Source of the DNA: Bacteroidales bacterium
Lineage (GTDB): Bacteria > Bacteroidota > Bacteroidia > Bacteroidales > GWA2-32-17
DNA length: 53,519 nucleotides
Reading direction: 5' to 3'
Assembly: GCA_013314715.1 (NCBI GenBank)
Contig: JABUFC010000023.1
Location: 1-53,519 of the forward strand
The notes beneath the pieces were generated by a model, which saw only the letters and a program-made list of their open reading frames with translations, did not search any database and was not told where the DNA came from. This document shows positions 44,354-53,258 of this stretch, piece after piece (the stretch's first letter is position 1; every line of letters starts with the position of its first letter). Position numbers and translations under genes: made by a program.

Positions 44354-45469
44354 ATGTTTAAACAATTTATTCCATTTTTTTTCATTATTGTTGCACTTCA
44401 GGGATGCTATGTTAATAAAGCACTTATTTATCAAACAGCCGGAATTTACGATTATAAGATTTTTAAAAACAATGTGGTAGAAACGTTACAGCCAATTCCT
44501 ATACCGAGATCTGTTTATTACAATCAAAAAGAATATCCTGCAACCCTTTTGCCTATGTTGCAAGAGTTAAAGACTACGGCCTTTATGGTTATTAAAGACG
44601 ATTCCATTCGCTATGAAAAATATTGGAACGAAGGCAGTGATAGCACACTCTCCAATTCCTTTTCTATGGCAAAAAGCATCGTTAGTTTGTTGATAGGCTT
44701 TGCTATTCAAGATGGTTATATAAAGTCGATCGATCAGTATGTATGCGAATATTTGCCCGATTTTGAAGATGGATGCAAAAAGCATGTTCGTATTCGTGAT
44801 TTACTAACAATGAGCAGTGGTTTAGCATGGAACGAAAGCTATTTAAACCCTTTTGGATCAACAGCCAAGGCTTATTATGGTCGAAATTTATACAAACAAA
44901 TGACAAAACTAAAAGTAGTGCAAGCACCCGGATTTAATTTCCGATATTTAAGTGCTAACACCCAGCTTTTAGGGTTGATACTTACCAAAACTACTGGTAA
45001 AACCTTAAGTCAATATCTTTCTGAAAAACTATGGAAACCATTGGGAGCTGAACACAATGCTTTGTGGAGTTTAGACAGAAAAGGTGGTTACGAAAAAGCA
45101 TATTGTTGTTTCAATGCAACTGCTCGCGATTATGCAAAAATTGGCATATTAGGCTTGCACGAAGGAAAGTGGAATGGAAGTCAATTATTATTTTCTGATT
45201 ATTTAAAACAAAGTTTTTCGCCTGCCTCCAATCTTAGCGATTATGCAGGTAATTGTGTTGATTTTTATGGCTTTCAGTGGTGGATTTTGAATTACAAAAA
45301 TATGAAAATCAATATGGCATGTGGTCTTTACGGACAATACATCATTATGGTTCCGCAAAAAAACATGGTCATTGTTCGTTTGGGACATAAAACCTCCAAA
45401 GAATACAGAGGTCATTTTAATGCCGATGTTTATTCGTATATAGAAGCTGCATTGAGCATAGTTGAGTAA
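44354..45469 (+). CDS. Serine hydrolase lipoprotein, beta-lactamase/esterase (family VIII) fold
   Basis: A 371-aa lipoprotein (signal MFKQFIPFFFIIVALQGCYV). The SxxK nucleophile motif is Ser104-Met-Ala-Lys107 in NSFSMAKSIVSLLIGFAIQD. The following helix DYLPDF-type block (YVCEYLPDFEDGCK) and HVRIRDLLTMSSGLAWNESY are standard. The third motif is Tyr198-x-Ser (NFRYLSANTQLLGLILTKTT), as in NylB/EstB-like enzymes rather than the YxN of class C beta-lactamases. It may hydrolyse an ester, amide or D-amino-acid bond at the cell surface. Its stop shares one base with the amrS start (TAATG). Confidence 0.87.
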   Translation: MFKQFIPFFFIIVALQGCYVNKALIYQTAGIYDYKIFKNNVVETLQPIPIPRSVYYNQKEYPATLLPMLQELKTTAFMVIKDDSIRYEKYWNEGSDSTLSNSFSMAKSIVSLLIGFAIQDGYIKSIDQYVCEYLPDFEDGCKKHVRIRDLLTMSSGLAWNESYLNPFGSTAKAYYGRNLYKQMTKLKVVQAPGFNFRYLSANTQLLGLILTKTTGKTLSQYLSEKLWKPLGAEHNALWSLDRKGGYEKAYCCFNATARDYAKIGILGLHEGKWNGSQLLFSDYLKQSFSPASNLSDYAGNCVDFYGFQWWILNYKNMKINMACGLYGQYIIMVPQKNMVIVRLGHKTSKEYRGHFNADVYSYIEAALSIVE

Positions 45470-46467
45470 TGAAAGAAGCACTTTTTTGGCAAGTAGAAGG
45501 GCAAAAAGTTCGTTGTTTACTTTGTCCACATAATTGTTTGATTTCAGAAGGCAAAGTAGGCAAATGTAAAGTACGCTTTAACAAAGATGGAAAGCTCTTT
45601 TCTCAAGCTTATGGAAATTTATGTGCATTGGCTTTGGATCCTATAGAAAAAAAGCCTCTTTATCATTTTTTACCAGGGACAAAAACCTTATCAATTGCTC
45701 ACGAAGGATGTAATTTACAATGTAAAAATTGTCAAAATTTTAATATTTCACAAAAGCTTTCAAGTAATATTGTTGCTGAGCTTTGGCCTGAACAATTAGT
45801 TAAACTGGCTTTAAATAAAAAAATTCCAAGTATTTCATTTACATATACAGAACCTACTGTGTTTTATGAATACGTATTAGAAACCGCTAAGATTTCGCAT
45901 TTATATGGTATAAAAAATATTTTAGTTTCGAATGGATATATAATGCCTCAAGCACTGCAACAATTATCAGCCTTTTTAGATGCGGTTAACATTGATGTTA
46001 AAGCTTTTGAAAATGAGGTGTATAAGCAATTAACTGGTGCTCAACTTCAACCCGTTTTAGATACCATATTGTATTTAGTAGAGCAACATATTCACGTAGA
46101 GCTTACATACTTAATGGTACCCGGTTTTTCAGATAATATTGAACAAATTCATGCTTTTTTAGAGTGGTTGCTTCGACATTCTTTAAACCATATACCGATT
46201 CATTTTTCTCGATTCTTTCCGACATATGAGCTCGAAAAATTACAACCAACTCCACTTGAGCATATTCAAAATGCATATTTTGAGGCTCAAAAAATGGGAA
46301 TGAAATATGTTTATCAAGGAAATGTGAGACTTATGGATAATGCAACTTATTGTCCTCGTTGTAAGAATATTTTAATTTCACGAAAAGATTTTTACGAAGT
46401 TAATTATAGAGGAATTAAGAACGGTAAGTGTAATTCATGTTCATACAATATATACGGTGTTTTCTAA
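45469..46467 (+). CDS. amrS: AmmeMemoRadiSam-type radical SAM enzyme
   Basis: A 332-aa enzyme with the radical SAM CxxxCxxC motif at Cys81, Cys85 and Cys88 (HEGCNLQCKNCQNFNIS). The family N-terminal CxxC segment (RCLLCPHNCLISEGKVGKCK) is also visible. A C-terminal zinc-ribbon-like quartet (TYCPRCKN, KCNSCSYN) is present. ALDPIEKKPLYHFLPGTKTL is a family block. AmrS proteins usually travel with AMMECR1 and Memo-like proteins, which are absent here; the reaction is unknown. Its ATG overlaps the preceding stop by one base. A terminator follows at 46533-46558. Confidence 0.9.
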   Translation: MKEALFWQVEGQKVRCLLCPHNCLISEGKVGKCKVRFNKDGKLFSQAYGNLCALALDPIEKKPLYHFLPGTKTLSIAHEGCNLQCKNCQNFNISQKLSSNIVAELWPEQLVKLALNKKIPSISFTYTEPTVFYEYVLETAKISHLYGIKNILVSNGYIMPQALQQLSAFLDAVNIDVKAFENEVYKQLTGAQLQPVLDTILYLVEQHIHVELTYLMVPGFSDNIEQIHAFLEWLLRHSLNHIPIHFSRFFPTYELEKLQPTPLEHIQNAYFEAQKMGMKYVYQGNVRLMDNATYCPRCKNILISRKDFYEVNYRGIKNGKCNSCSYNIYGVF

Positions 46468-46532
46468 AAAATAAAACAATTTAATGTAAATAGCTTTATT
46501 TAATGAAAGTATTACAAAAATACGATTAAGAT

Positions 46533-46558
46533 AAAATAAGGAATTGCTTATTTTTTCT
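46533..46558 (+). terminator. Terminator of amrS inside the 3' end of the convergent gene
   Basis: AAAATAAG (46533-46540) and CTTATTTT (46547-46554) form an 8-bp stem with a 6-nt loop, followed by further T. The stem overlaps the stop codon and last Lys codons of the convergent secreted-protein gene (stop at 46548), so one sequence serves both. Confidence 0.65.
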
Positions 46559-47336
46559 TAAATTGATCCATTGTGTTATCGTAATTGATAAAATATTCTC
46601 CTTTTTTCAATCCAGAAATATCAACTTTTGATCCCACACCTTTAAGTATTCTATTGCCGTAATAATCGTATATTTCATACATGGTTTCACCGCTAAAAGT
46701 AATTTCGGTATCAAATTTCTTACTCGTAATTGTTATGGGTGGTTGAAGCGATTTAAACAAAACATCTTGGCTATAACGAGGTTTTTTAGTATAGTCAATT
46801 TGTTTTACTCTAAACTTGTTATTGCCAGAGTGAGGCGAAACTTTTACAGAATAGGTGTTCGTTCCAGATGTCCCTTTCCCTTCTACTTCATCTACTTTTA
46901 TCCATTTATTCCATCGGTATTGTTCAACAATAAAAGGGAGCTTGCCCGATTCTCCGGTCGTTGTCCATTTTAAAGTACCATCTCGTGTAACTTCGATACT
47001 TGTAGTGTTAAAAGTACTTTTAGGTTTTAAAACTTCTGGATTTAATACTTTTGGAACGCAATTGTCTTTATGTTTAATAACGATAGTAACTTTATCGCCA
47101 ATATTAAATTGATAAACACTTAAATCAATTTCAAAAGCGCTTGAATTAATTTCATCGGTAGAAACTTTACCATTAACAGTAACCTCATATACACAAAATC
47201 CAACTCCCGATGAAGCAAATGGATTCATAACATATAAATTTTTACCTTGGAAAATACCGTCTATAATAATATCTCCTGCAAACAAACTTGATTGCAAAAG
47301 AGTAATAATCAGCATACTAAACAAAACTCGTTTCAT
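46548..47336 (-). CDS. Exported protein with putative C-terminal sorting-like segment
   Basis: A 262-aa exported protein from the ATG at 47336 (MKRVLFSMLIITLLQSSLFA). The frame begins earlier, at 47363, but that Met gives no better signal. The body is beta-rich: DIIIDGIFQGKNLYVMNPFA, then DLSVYQFNIGDKVTIVIKHK, a fibronectin-like middle (WTTTGESGKLPFIVEQYRWN) and a C-terminal MYEIYDYYGNRILKGVG followed by KKGEYFINYDNTMDQFKKK. That end is reminiscent of a short T9SS sorting domain (last Lys-rich strand), but it lacks the usual NPxx start. Function is unknown; it is convergent with amrS. Confidence 0.72.
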   Translation of the reverse strand: MKRVLFSMLIITLLQSSLFAGDIIIDGIFQGKNLYVMNPFASSGVGFCVYEVTVNGKVSTDEINSSAFEIDLSVYQFNIGDKVTIVIKHKDNCVPKVLNPEVLKPKSTFNTTSIEVTRDGTLKWTTTGESGKLPFIVEQYRWNKWIKVDEVEGKGTSGTNTYSVKVSPHSGNNKFRVKQIDYTKKPRYSQDVLFKSLQPPITITSKKFDTEITFSGETMYEIYDYYGNRILKGVGSKVDISGLKKGEYFINYDNTMDQFKKK

Positions 47337-47467
47337 TGGCAAAACGTATTTACTTTTAAACAACGAATATAGGTTAAAATATAATTCAATGCAAAAAAAA
47401 ATGAAAAAAAAATCAATATTTTTTTATTCATTGGCTAAAAACCTTTTAATATTTGAACAAAAATAGT

Positions 47468-47475
47468 TATTTTTG
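47468..47475 (+). promoter_or_regulatory. -7 element of the substrate-binding lipoprotein gene
   Basis: TATTTTTG fits TAnnTTTG, 16 nt before the ATG at 47492; no TTG at the expected -33 position. Confidence 0.45.
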
Positions 47476-47491
47476 TAAAAACAAACAACCT

Positions 47492-48526
47492 ATGAATAAA
47501 ATTTTTTTTCTTGCAATTATTTTGGTTGCACTGATGCTTAACGCATGCAATAATAATGAAAACGATAATGTTTGTAAAAACAGCGAAGCATTTGGTACTT
47601 TATCGATTGGTGAATCGGGATATATAGAGCTTTTATATCCATTGTCGATAAATAGTTCTATTTCGAATCAGATAGTTTCACTTATTCACGAAGGATTGGT
47701 TAAATTTGATGCTGCATCATTAACTATAAAACCTGGATTGGCTGATCGGTGGGAAATTGATAAAGACGAAACCACCTATCGTTTCTTTTTAAATACAAAT
47801 GCCTATTTCCATCCCGATAAATGTTTTAAAAATGGAAAGTCGCGTAAAGTTACTGCTCAAGATGTTTTATTTTCTTTAACTCGTTTGTGTACTCAGTCGC
47901 CTGAAAATAAAGCTTATGCTTTATTAGTTGAGCAAGTAAAGGGAGCAAAAGAATTTTACGATAGTAAAAAAACTACTGGCAATATTGAAGGCTTTATAGT
48001 AGAAAACGATAGCACGTTTGTAATTAAATTAACAAAACCAAATCCAATGTTTTTGCATTTTTTAGCCAATCCAGCTGCTTCTATTATTGCTAAAGAAGCA
48101 TACGAAATGTATAACACCAGTTTAACCAATGGTATTGGCCCTTTTATGCTTCATTCTTTTCCGGAAAATAATAAACCTTTAGTATTAATTCGCAATCCTC
48201 ATTATTTTAAGCTTGATAGAAAAGGCAACTGTTTACCATATTTAGACACTGTAAAAATTTATTTTGTAGGTTCAATGAAAGCTCAACTCGAAATGCTTAA
48301 AAATGGACAGCTCGATGTTGTGTTAAATATAGATAATGAAACATTTACTTCTTTTCTTGAAGAAAATGTAAAACTTTTTGAAGGAGAGAAAGCTGTTTTT
48401 AAAGCGATTGCCGATCAAAATCAAAGCCGTCAACATATTGTAAATAGTAAAGTTGAAAATTTTATTTTAAACGAACAAGGTATTTTTGATTTATCAGAGG
48501 TAAAGCTCAAAAAAGATAGTCTGTAA
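47492..48526 (+). CDS. Short substrate-binding lipoprotein (SBP family 5-like), probably missing its second lobe
   Basis: A 344-aa lipoprotein from the ATG at 47492 (signal peptide with lipobox MLNACNN). Family 5 solute-binding proteins for peptides are usually 500-600 aa. The first lobe is clear: SLIHEGLVKFDAASLTIKPG, LADRWEIDKDETTYRFFLNT, AYFHPDKCFKNGKSRKVTAQ and TNGIGPFMLHSFPENNKPL. After YLDTVKIYFVGSMKAQLEML the protein jumps to a short tail (SKVENFILNEQGIFDLSEVK) resembling the far C-terminus of the family. This suggests an internal loss of most of the second lobe. No ABC permease or ATPase is nearby, so it may not transport. Confidence 0.75.
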   Translation: MNKIFFLAIILVALMLNACNNNENDNVCKNSEAFGTLSIGESGYIELLYPLSINSSISNQIVSLIHEGLVKFDAASLTIKPGLADRWEIDKDETTYRFFLNTNAYFHPDKCFKNGKSRKVTAQDVLFSLTRLCTQSPENKAYALLVEQVKGAKEFYDSKKTTGNIEGFIVENDSTFVIKLTKPNPMFLHFLANPAASIIAKEAYEMYNTSLTNGIGPFMLHSFPENNKPLVLIRNPHYFKLDRKGNCLPYLDTVKIYFVGSMKAQLEMLKNGQLDVVLNIDNETFTSFLEENVKLFEGEKAVFKAIADQNQSRQHIVNSKVENFILNEQGIFDLSEVKLKKDSL

Positions 48527-48555
48527 AAATAATAATTGATAAATGTTAGGTTAAT

Positions 48556-50424
48556 ATGAATCGTTGGTGGACGATTATTATTCTTTTTGAGCTTTTTGTA
48601 TCAAGTGTATATGCTCAATCGACCGAAAAACAAGAACTTGCTTTTGAATATTTTCGAAATAAAGAATACGAAAAAGCAGCCGATTTGTTTAATGAATTAT
48701 ATCAAAATCAAGGGAATACCTATTATTTAACTTACTATATTTCGTCTTTGCTTCAAATTAAACAATTTAACGAAGCCGAAAAAATGCTTAAAAAAGAAAT
48801 TAAAAAGAAACCCGATGATTATAATTTGCGCATTATGTTGGGTCATGTATATAAGCAGTCGGGTAATTTTGATGCAATGAAAAAAATTTATGATGATGTT
48901 TTAAAGTCGCTTAATACAAATCAATCTCAAATATTTCAGGCAGCCAATGCTTTTATAATGTATCAGGAATATTCGCAGGCTGAAGCTGTTTATTTAAAAG
49001 GTCAAAAAATGCTGAAAGGGGCTTATAGTTTTCATTTAGAGCTTGCATCACTTTATCAAATTCAAAAAATGTACGAAAAAATGATGGATGAATACATTGC
49101 ACTTCTATTGGAAAATCCACAAATGATTCAAACGGTTCAAAATCGTTTGCAACAATCGGTATATACAAGTGAAGACAAAGCACTTACAACAAAATTGCAA
49201 GAAAAATTAATTCTTCAGACCCAAAAAAATCCCGATGCAACCATAATGAGTGAGCTCTTAATTTGGTTATATATTCAGCAAATGCAATTTAGTAAAGCAT
49301 TAACGTTTGCTATTGCACTCGATAAACGGAATAAAGAAGATGGTAGCAGAGTTTATACTTTAGCACAAACAGCTTTTGATAACAAAGATTATACAACAGC
49401 ATTAAAGGCTTATCAGTATATTATTGAAAAAGGAACACGGGGGGCGTGGTATTTCGAAGCTAAAAACGAATATTTAGTTACCTTATATGAGCAAACTATA
49501 AATAGTGAATATGTTGATAAAAATAAAATTATTGAACTCGAAAATTTATTACAACAACATATTGAGCAAAATGGTATAAACAAAAATACTTTCTCGGCAT
49601 TTATGGCTTTAATAAAAGTCAAAGCTTTTTATTTAAACAAAACCGATGAAAGTATCGACATGCTTAGAAAAGTTATAACCGGAACTTCTTTATTTTCCCT
49701 TCCACAATTAAATGAAGCAAAACTATTGCTGGGCGATTTAACTTTAATGAAAAATGATATATGGGAAGCAACTATTTTATATACTCAGGTAGAAAAAAAT
49801 AATGGGAATGAACCTATTGCTGCCGAAGCAAAATTTAAAAAGGCCTTATTGGCTTACTATAGTGGCGATTTTTTATGGGCACAAGCACAAATGGATGTTT
49901 TAAAGGCATCAACTTCTAAATTAATTGCAAACGATGCATTAGCTTTATCGCAGTTCATAAGTGATAACATAGAGAATGATTCTACACAACGGACCCTTAA
50001 AACCTTTTCAAATAGCGATTTTTATTCGTTTAAACACCAAGATAGCTTAGCATTGTTATGTTTAGATTCAATTATGGAAAATAAAGATGCATACTCATTA
50101 TATGATGATGCCTTACTTCGAAAGGGAGATCTTTTAATAAAATTAAATAAGATAGAACAGGCGATTGTTTTATATGATTCCATTTTAAATCGTTTTAATA
50201 CTGAAGTAACTGCACCACAAGCTGCTTATAAGTTGTCCAATATTTATCAATATAGACTTCAAGATATTGAAAAGGCCAAATATTATTTGGAAATAATTTT
50301 TACAAAATACCCAGGTAGCTTTTTTGCTGATGAAGCACGAAAACGTTATCGAATCTTAAGGGGAGATTTAAACGAAAAAAATAATCAGGATATAAACGAT
50401 TGGGTACCAACAGTAACACCATGA
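48556..50424 (+). CDS. Exported TPR-repeat protein
   Basis: A 622-aa protein with a signal peptide (MNRWWTIIILFELFVSSVYAQ) and many tetratricopeptide-like helical repeats: FEYFRNKEYEKAADLFNELY near the start, LRIMLGHVYKQSGNFDAMKK, FDNKDYTTALKAYQYIIEKG, and AAYKLSNIYQYRLQDIEKAK at the C-terminus. It probably forms a periplasmic or outer-membrane-associated scaffold for protein contacts. The upstream gap is 29 nt from the short SBP lipoprotein; its stop overlaps the EamA start (ATGA), so translation is coupled. No catalytic domain is seen. Confidence 0.87.
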   Translation: MNRWWTIIILFELFVSSVYAQSTEKQELAFEYFRNKEYEKAADLFNELYQNQGNTYYLTYYISSLLQIKQFNEAEKMLKKEIKKKPDDYNLRIMLGHVYKQSGNFDAMKKIYDDVLKSLNTNQSQIFQAANAFIMYQEYSQAEAVYLKGQKMLKGAYSFHLELASLYQIQKMYEKMMDEYIALLLENPQMIQTVQNRLQQSVYTSEDKALTTKLQEKLILQTQKNPDATIMSELLIWLYIQQMQFSKALTFAIALDKRNKEDGSRVYTLAQTAFDNKDYTTALKAYQYIIEKGTRGAWYFEAKNEYLVTLYEQTINSEYVDKNKIIELENLLQQHIEQNGINKNTFSAFMALIKVKAFYLNKTDESIDMLRKVITGTSLFSLPQLNEAKLLLGDLTLMKNDIWEATILYTQVEKNNGNEPIAAEAKFKKALLAYYSGDFLWAQAQMDVLKASTSKLIANDALALSQFISDNIENDSTQRTLKTFSNSDFYSFKHQDSLALLCLDSIMENKDAYSLYDDALLRKGDLLIKLNKIEQAIVLYDSILNRFNTEVTAPQAAYKLSNIYQYRLQDIEKAKYYLEIIFTKYPGSFFADEARKRYRILRGDLNEKNNQDINDWVPTVTP

Positions 50425-51323
50425 CGAACAATCAAAAAGCAACTGCTTTAGCCTTAGGGGCTGTTTTAATGTGGAGCACTGTTGCGACGGCTTTTAAAAT
50501 TGCATTAAGTGGAATGAACTATTATCAACTTTTGCTCATAGCAACTTGGGTGAGTACGTTAGTACTAGCCTTATTTCTTATTACAAAAAATGAATTAGTG
50601 ACTTCGTTTAAGTTAAGTCGAAAACAATATTTATTATCTATGTTAATGGGTGCCTTAAATCCGTTTGCCTATTATTTAATATTATTAAAAGCTTATAGTT
50701 TATTGCCGGCTTATATGGCTCAGCCATTGAATTATACCTGGCCAGTAGTTTTAGTGTTTTTCTCCGCTTTTTTTCTGAAACAAAAACTAACATGGCTATC
50801 GGTTTTTGCTTTAATTGTTTCATTTTTTGGTGTTTGGCTCATCTCTAACGGAAATGATGCAATAGAAACATTGTCTACATTTTGGGGGGTATTATTGGCA
50901 ACAAGTAGTAGTTTAGTTTGGTCGGCATATTGGGTTTTGAATTTAAAAGATCAGCGTTCGCCAACACAAAAGTTGTTTGTAAATTTTTTGTTTGGTTCAA
51001 TATATATATATTTGTTTTGCTTATGGGCAGGTTTTCCTGCTTTTAAATTTACAACTTCATTTATAGCTGCTATTTATATTGGTATTTTTGAGATGGGAAT
51101 AACTTTTATATTATGGATGATGGCTTTACAAATGGCAACCAGAACCGATAAAATTAGTATTTATATCTTTTTATCGCCCTTTATATCGTTAATTTTTATT
51201 ACTACTATTTTAGGCGAAAAGATAACTATTTATGCATTCTTAGGTTTTATATTTATTGCCTTAGGAATTTTGATGTCTAAATGGAAAGAAATTACTACTT
51301 TTGAACGTGGCAAACAACGATAA
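50421..51323 (+). CDS. EamA/DMT-family transporter
   Basis: A 300-aa membrane protein from the ATG at 50421, with ten hydrophobic segments and two EamA halves (for example KATALALGAVLMWSTVATAF at the N-terminus and VTFILW-like GIFEMGITFILWMMALQMAT in the second half). The frame opens at 50400, but the ATG at 50421 overlaps the TPR stop in an ATGA arrangement. Drug/metabolite transporters of this family export amino acids, nucleosides or metabolites; the substrate is unknown. Its last 17-23 bases overlap the ruvC start in another frame. Confidence 0.9.
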   Translation: MTNNQKATALALGAVLMWSTVATAFKIALSGMNYYQLLLIATWVSTLVLALFLITKNELVTSFKLSRKQYLLSMLMGALNPFAYYLILLKAYSLLPAYMAQPLNYTWPVVLVFFSAFFLKQKLTWLSVFALIVSFFGVWLISNGNDAIETLSTFWGVLLATSSSLVWSAYWVLNLKDQRSPTQKLFVNFLFGSIYIYLFCLWAGFPAFKFTTSFIAAIYIGIFEMGITFILWMMALQMATRTDKISIYIFLSPFISLIFITTILGEKITIYAFLGFIFIALGILMSKWKEITTFERGKQR

Positions 51324-51861
51324 AATAATATTAGGCATTGATCCTGGAACACTTATTATGGGCTATGGTTTAATATGCCTTCAAGCCACAAAAACAAGCT
51401 TAATAACTTTAGGTGTTATAGAGTTACGCAAATATCCCGACCATTTCGAACGGTTACAACATATTTTTAGCAGAGTAGATATGCTAATTCGTGAGTTTAA
51501 ACCACAAGAGCTTGCGATAGAAGCACCATTCTATGGGAAAAATGTACAGTCGATGCTGAAACTAGGTAGGGCTCAAGGAATTGCTATGGCTGCAGCATTG
51601 TCGCATCAGATGAAAGTGTTTGAATATTCCCCACGAAAAATAAAACAGAGCTTAACGGGCAACGGAAATGCATCTAAAGAACAAGTAGCAGCCATGATTC
51701 AGAAAATATTGCACTTTGAAGATATGCCCAAATATTTAGATGCTACCGATGCGCTTGCTGTTGCTGTTTGTCATTCTTATCAGAATTTGTTGAGCGATAA
51801 CGAAAAGAAACCACGATCGTGGAAAGATTTTATTCAAAAGAATAAAGATCGATTGGCATGA
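51307..51861 (+). CDS. ruvC: Crossover junction endodeoxyribonuclease RuvC
   Basis: A 184-aa Holliday-junction resolvase. No ATG is available near the N-terminus; the GTG at 51307 gives MANNDKIILGIDPGTLIMGY, and a TTG at 51301 is the alternative. The acidic active site is visible: Asp11 in ILGIDPG, Glu in LAIEAPFYGKNVQSMLKLGR and the C-terminal pair in YLDATDALAVAVCH. Length is normal for Bacteroidota. The start lies inside the end of the EamA gene, and the stop overlaps the next ATG (ATGA), so it is translationally coupled on both sides. RuvA and RuvB are not in the window. Confidence 0.94.
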   Translation: MANNDKIILGIDPGTLIMGYGLICLQATKTSLITLGVIELRKYPDHFERLQHIFSRVDMLIREFKPQELAIEAPFYGKNVQSMLKLGRAQGIAMAAALSHQMKVFEYSPRKIKQSLTGNGNASKEQVAAMIQKILHFEDMPKYLDATDALAVAVCHSYQNLLSDNEKKPRSWKDFIQKNKDRLA

Positions 51862-52322
51862 ATTACCAGAAATTATATCCTATATTAAATTTTCCGAATG
51901 TTGAATTATTTGTCGAGCAGAGAGACGATAAGTGGTTTATTTATGATGTTATTCGCAAAAAATATATTGTTTTAACACCTGAAGAATGGGTTCGCCAACA
52001 TTTAATACATTATTTAATAAACTATTTGAATTATCCCGCATCTTTGATACAAGTAGAGTACGGTTTTTTTATTAAGAATAAAGCTTATAGGGTCGATTTA
52101 GCAACCTTTTCGAGGCAAGCAAAGCCTTTGTTATTATGTGAGTGTAAGGCGCCAACTATTAAACTTACTAATAAAACAATAAGTCAGGCCGCAATGTACA
52201 ACTATCGAGAACAAGCACCTTATATATTTATTACAAACGGTATAAGTCATTATTGTTTTTTTTATAATGGTACCGAATGGATAAAACAAAATAAAATACC
52301 CGATTTTAAAGACTTTATGTAA
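51858..52322 (+). CDS. Stand-alone HsdR N-terminal-like (type I restriction R) domain protein
   Basis: A 154-aa cytosolic protein that matches the N-terminal nuclease-like domain of type I restriction R subunits (HSDR_N). It shows YDVIRKKYIVLTPEEWVRQH, PASLIQVEYGFFIKNKAYRV and the PD-(D/E)xK-type strand RVDLATFSRQAKPLLLCECK, ending with ISQAAMYNYREQAPYIFITN. The Asp, Glu and Lys of the last blocks fit a nuclease active site. There is no helicase part and no hsdM or hsdS nearby, so it is not a restriction system. It is a known lone form in Bacteroidota next to DNA-metabolism genes. Its ATG overlaps the ruvC stop by 4 bp. Confidence 0.85.
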   Translation: MNYQKLYPILNFPNVELFVEQRDDKWFIYDVIRKKYIVLTPEEWVRQHLIHYLINYLNYPASLIQVEYGFFIKNKAYRVDLATFSRQAKPLLLCECKAPTIKLTNKTISQAAMYNYREQAPYIFITNGISHYCFFYNGTEWIKQNKIPDFKDFM

Positions 52323-52337
52323 TATTATAAATAATAA

Positions 52338-53255
52338 TCAACGATGTTTATCGTTTTCATCAAAAAACATACTTAAATAATTTCGGTAACGCGTTTCATG
52401 AATCATGCCATTTATTACACCATCTTTTACAGCACAATAAGGCTCGTTGGTATGTGTGCAATTGTAATATTTGCATTGCGAAGTTAGTTTAAAAATTTCG
52501 GGGAAGTAATGAAACAATTCTTCTTTTTTAATGTCAATAAAGCTAAAACCTTTAATGCCAGGTGTGTCAATAACATATCCGCCTATGGTAAGAGGAAACA
52601 TTTGCGAGAATGTTGTGGTGTGTTTCCCTTTAAAGTGAACAAGCGAAATATCTTGAACTTTCAAATTTAATGATGGTTCAATTCTATTGATTATAGAAGA
52701 CTTGCCTACACCTGAATTACCTGCTATGAGGTTTAATTTATTTTGCATGTGTATTTTTAGCTTTTCTATTCCTTCGCCGCTTATAGTTGATATTTTAAAA
52801 ATGGGGTAACCCGCTTTTTGATATATGTGTTCAAATTCTGTTACTTGTTCGCTTAGCTCTGCATATAAATCGCACTTGTTTAAAATAATAGCAGCCGGAA
52901 CTCGATAAGCCTCGGCACTAACTAAAAAACGATCGATAAATTCCAGATTGGTTTCTGGGAATAACAAAGTTACAACCAAGTATGCACAATCGATATTGGC
53001 AGCTAATACATGTTTTTGCTTAGACAAATTGACCGACTTTCGAACGATATAATTTTTCCGCTCGTAAATGTCAACTATAATGCCACTACCATCAGATATG
53101 AGATTGATTTCTACCCAATCGCCAACAACTACAGGATTTGTGCTTTTAGATTCTTGTAAACGTAATTTGCCTTTCAGAACACAATCGATTTGTCTGTTCT
53201 CATTAACAATAACCGTGTATTGATTGCCAACAACTTTTACTACTAAACCTTTCAT
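52338..53255 (-). CDS. rsgA: Ribosome small-subunit-dependent GTPase A
   Basis: A 305-aa protein from the ATG at 53255. It is the circularly permuted GTPase that checks late 30S assembly. An OB-fold (about 1-70) is followed by G4 NKCD (126-129), G5 STISG, P-loop GNSGVGKSS (179-187), G3 DTPG (230-233), and the zinc motif Cys261, Cys266, His268, Cys274. The frame opens upstream to 53357, but a consensus promoter (53259-53289) lies within that extension and its box ends 3 nt before the ATG, so the transcript is probably leaderless. It is convergent with the HsdR-N-like gene. Confidence 0.94.
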   Translation of the reverse strand: MKGLVVKVVGNQYTVIVNENRQIDCVLKGKLRLQESKSTNPVVVGDWVEINLISDGSGIIVDIYERKNYIVRKSVNLSKQKHVLAANIDCAYLVVTLLFPETNLEFIDRFLVSAEAYRVPAAIILNKCDLYAELSEQVTEFEHIYQKAGYPIFKISTISGEGIEKLKIHMQNKLNLIAGNSGVGKSSIINRIEPSLNLKVQDISLVHFKGKHTTTFSQMFPLTIGGYVIDTPGIKGFSFIDIKKEELFHYFPEIFKLTSQCKYYNCTHTNEPYCAVKDGVINGMIHETRYRNYLSMFFDENDKHR

Positions 53256-53258
53256 ATG

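Noticed and set aside
51858-52322. Remnant of a type I restriction system
   Set aside because: Only the nuclease-like N-terminal domain is present, the gene is intact, and it sits in tight coupling with ruvC; no hsdM, hsdS or helicase part.
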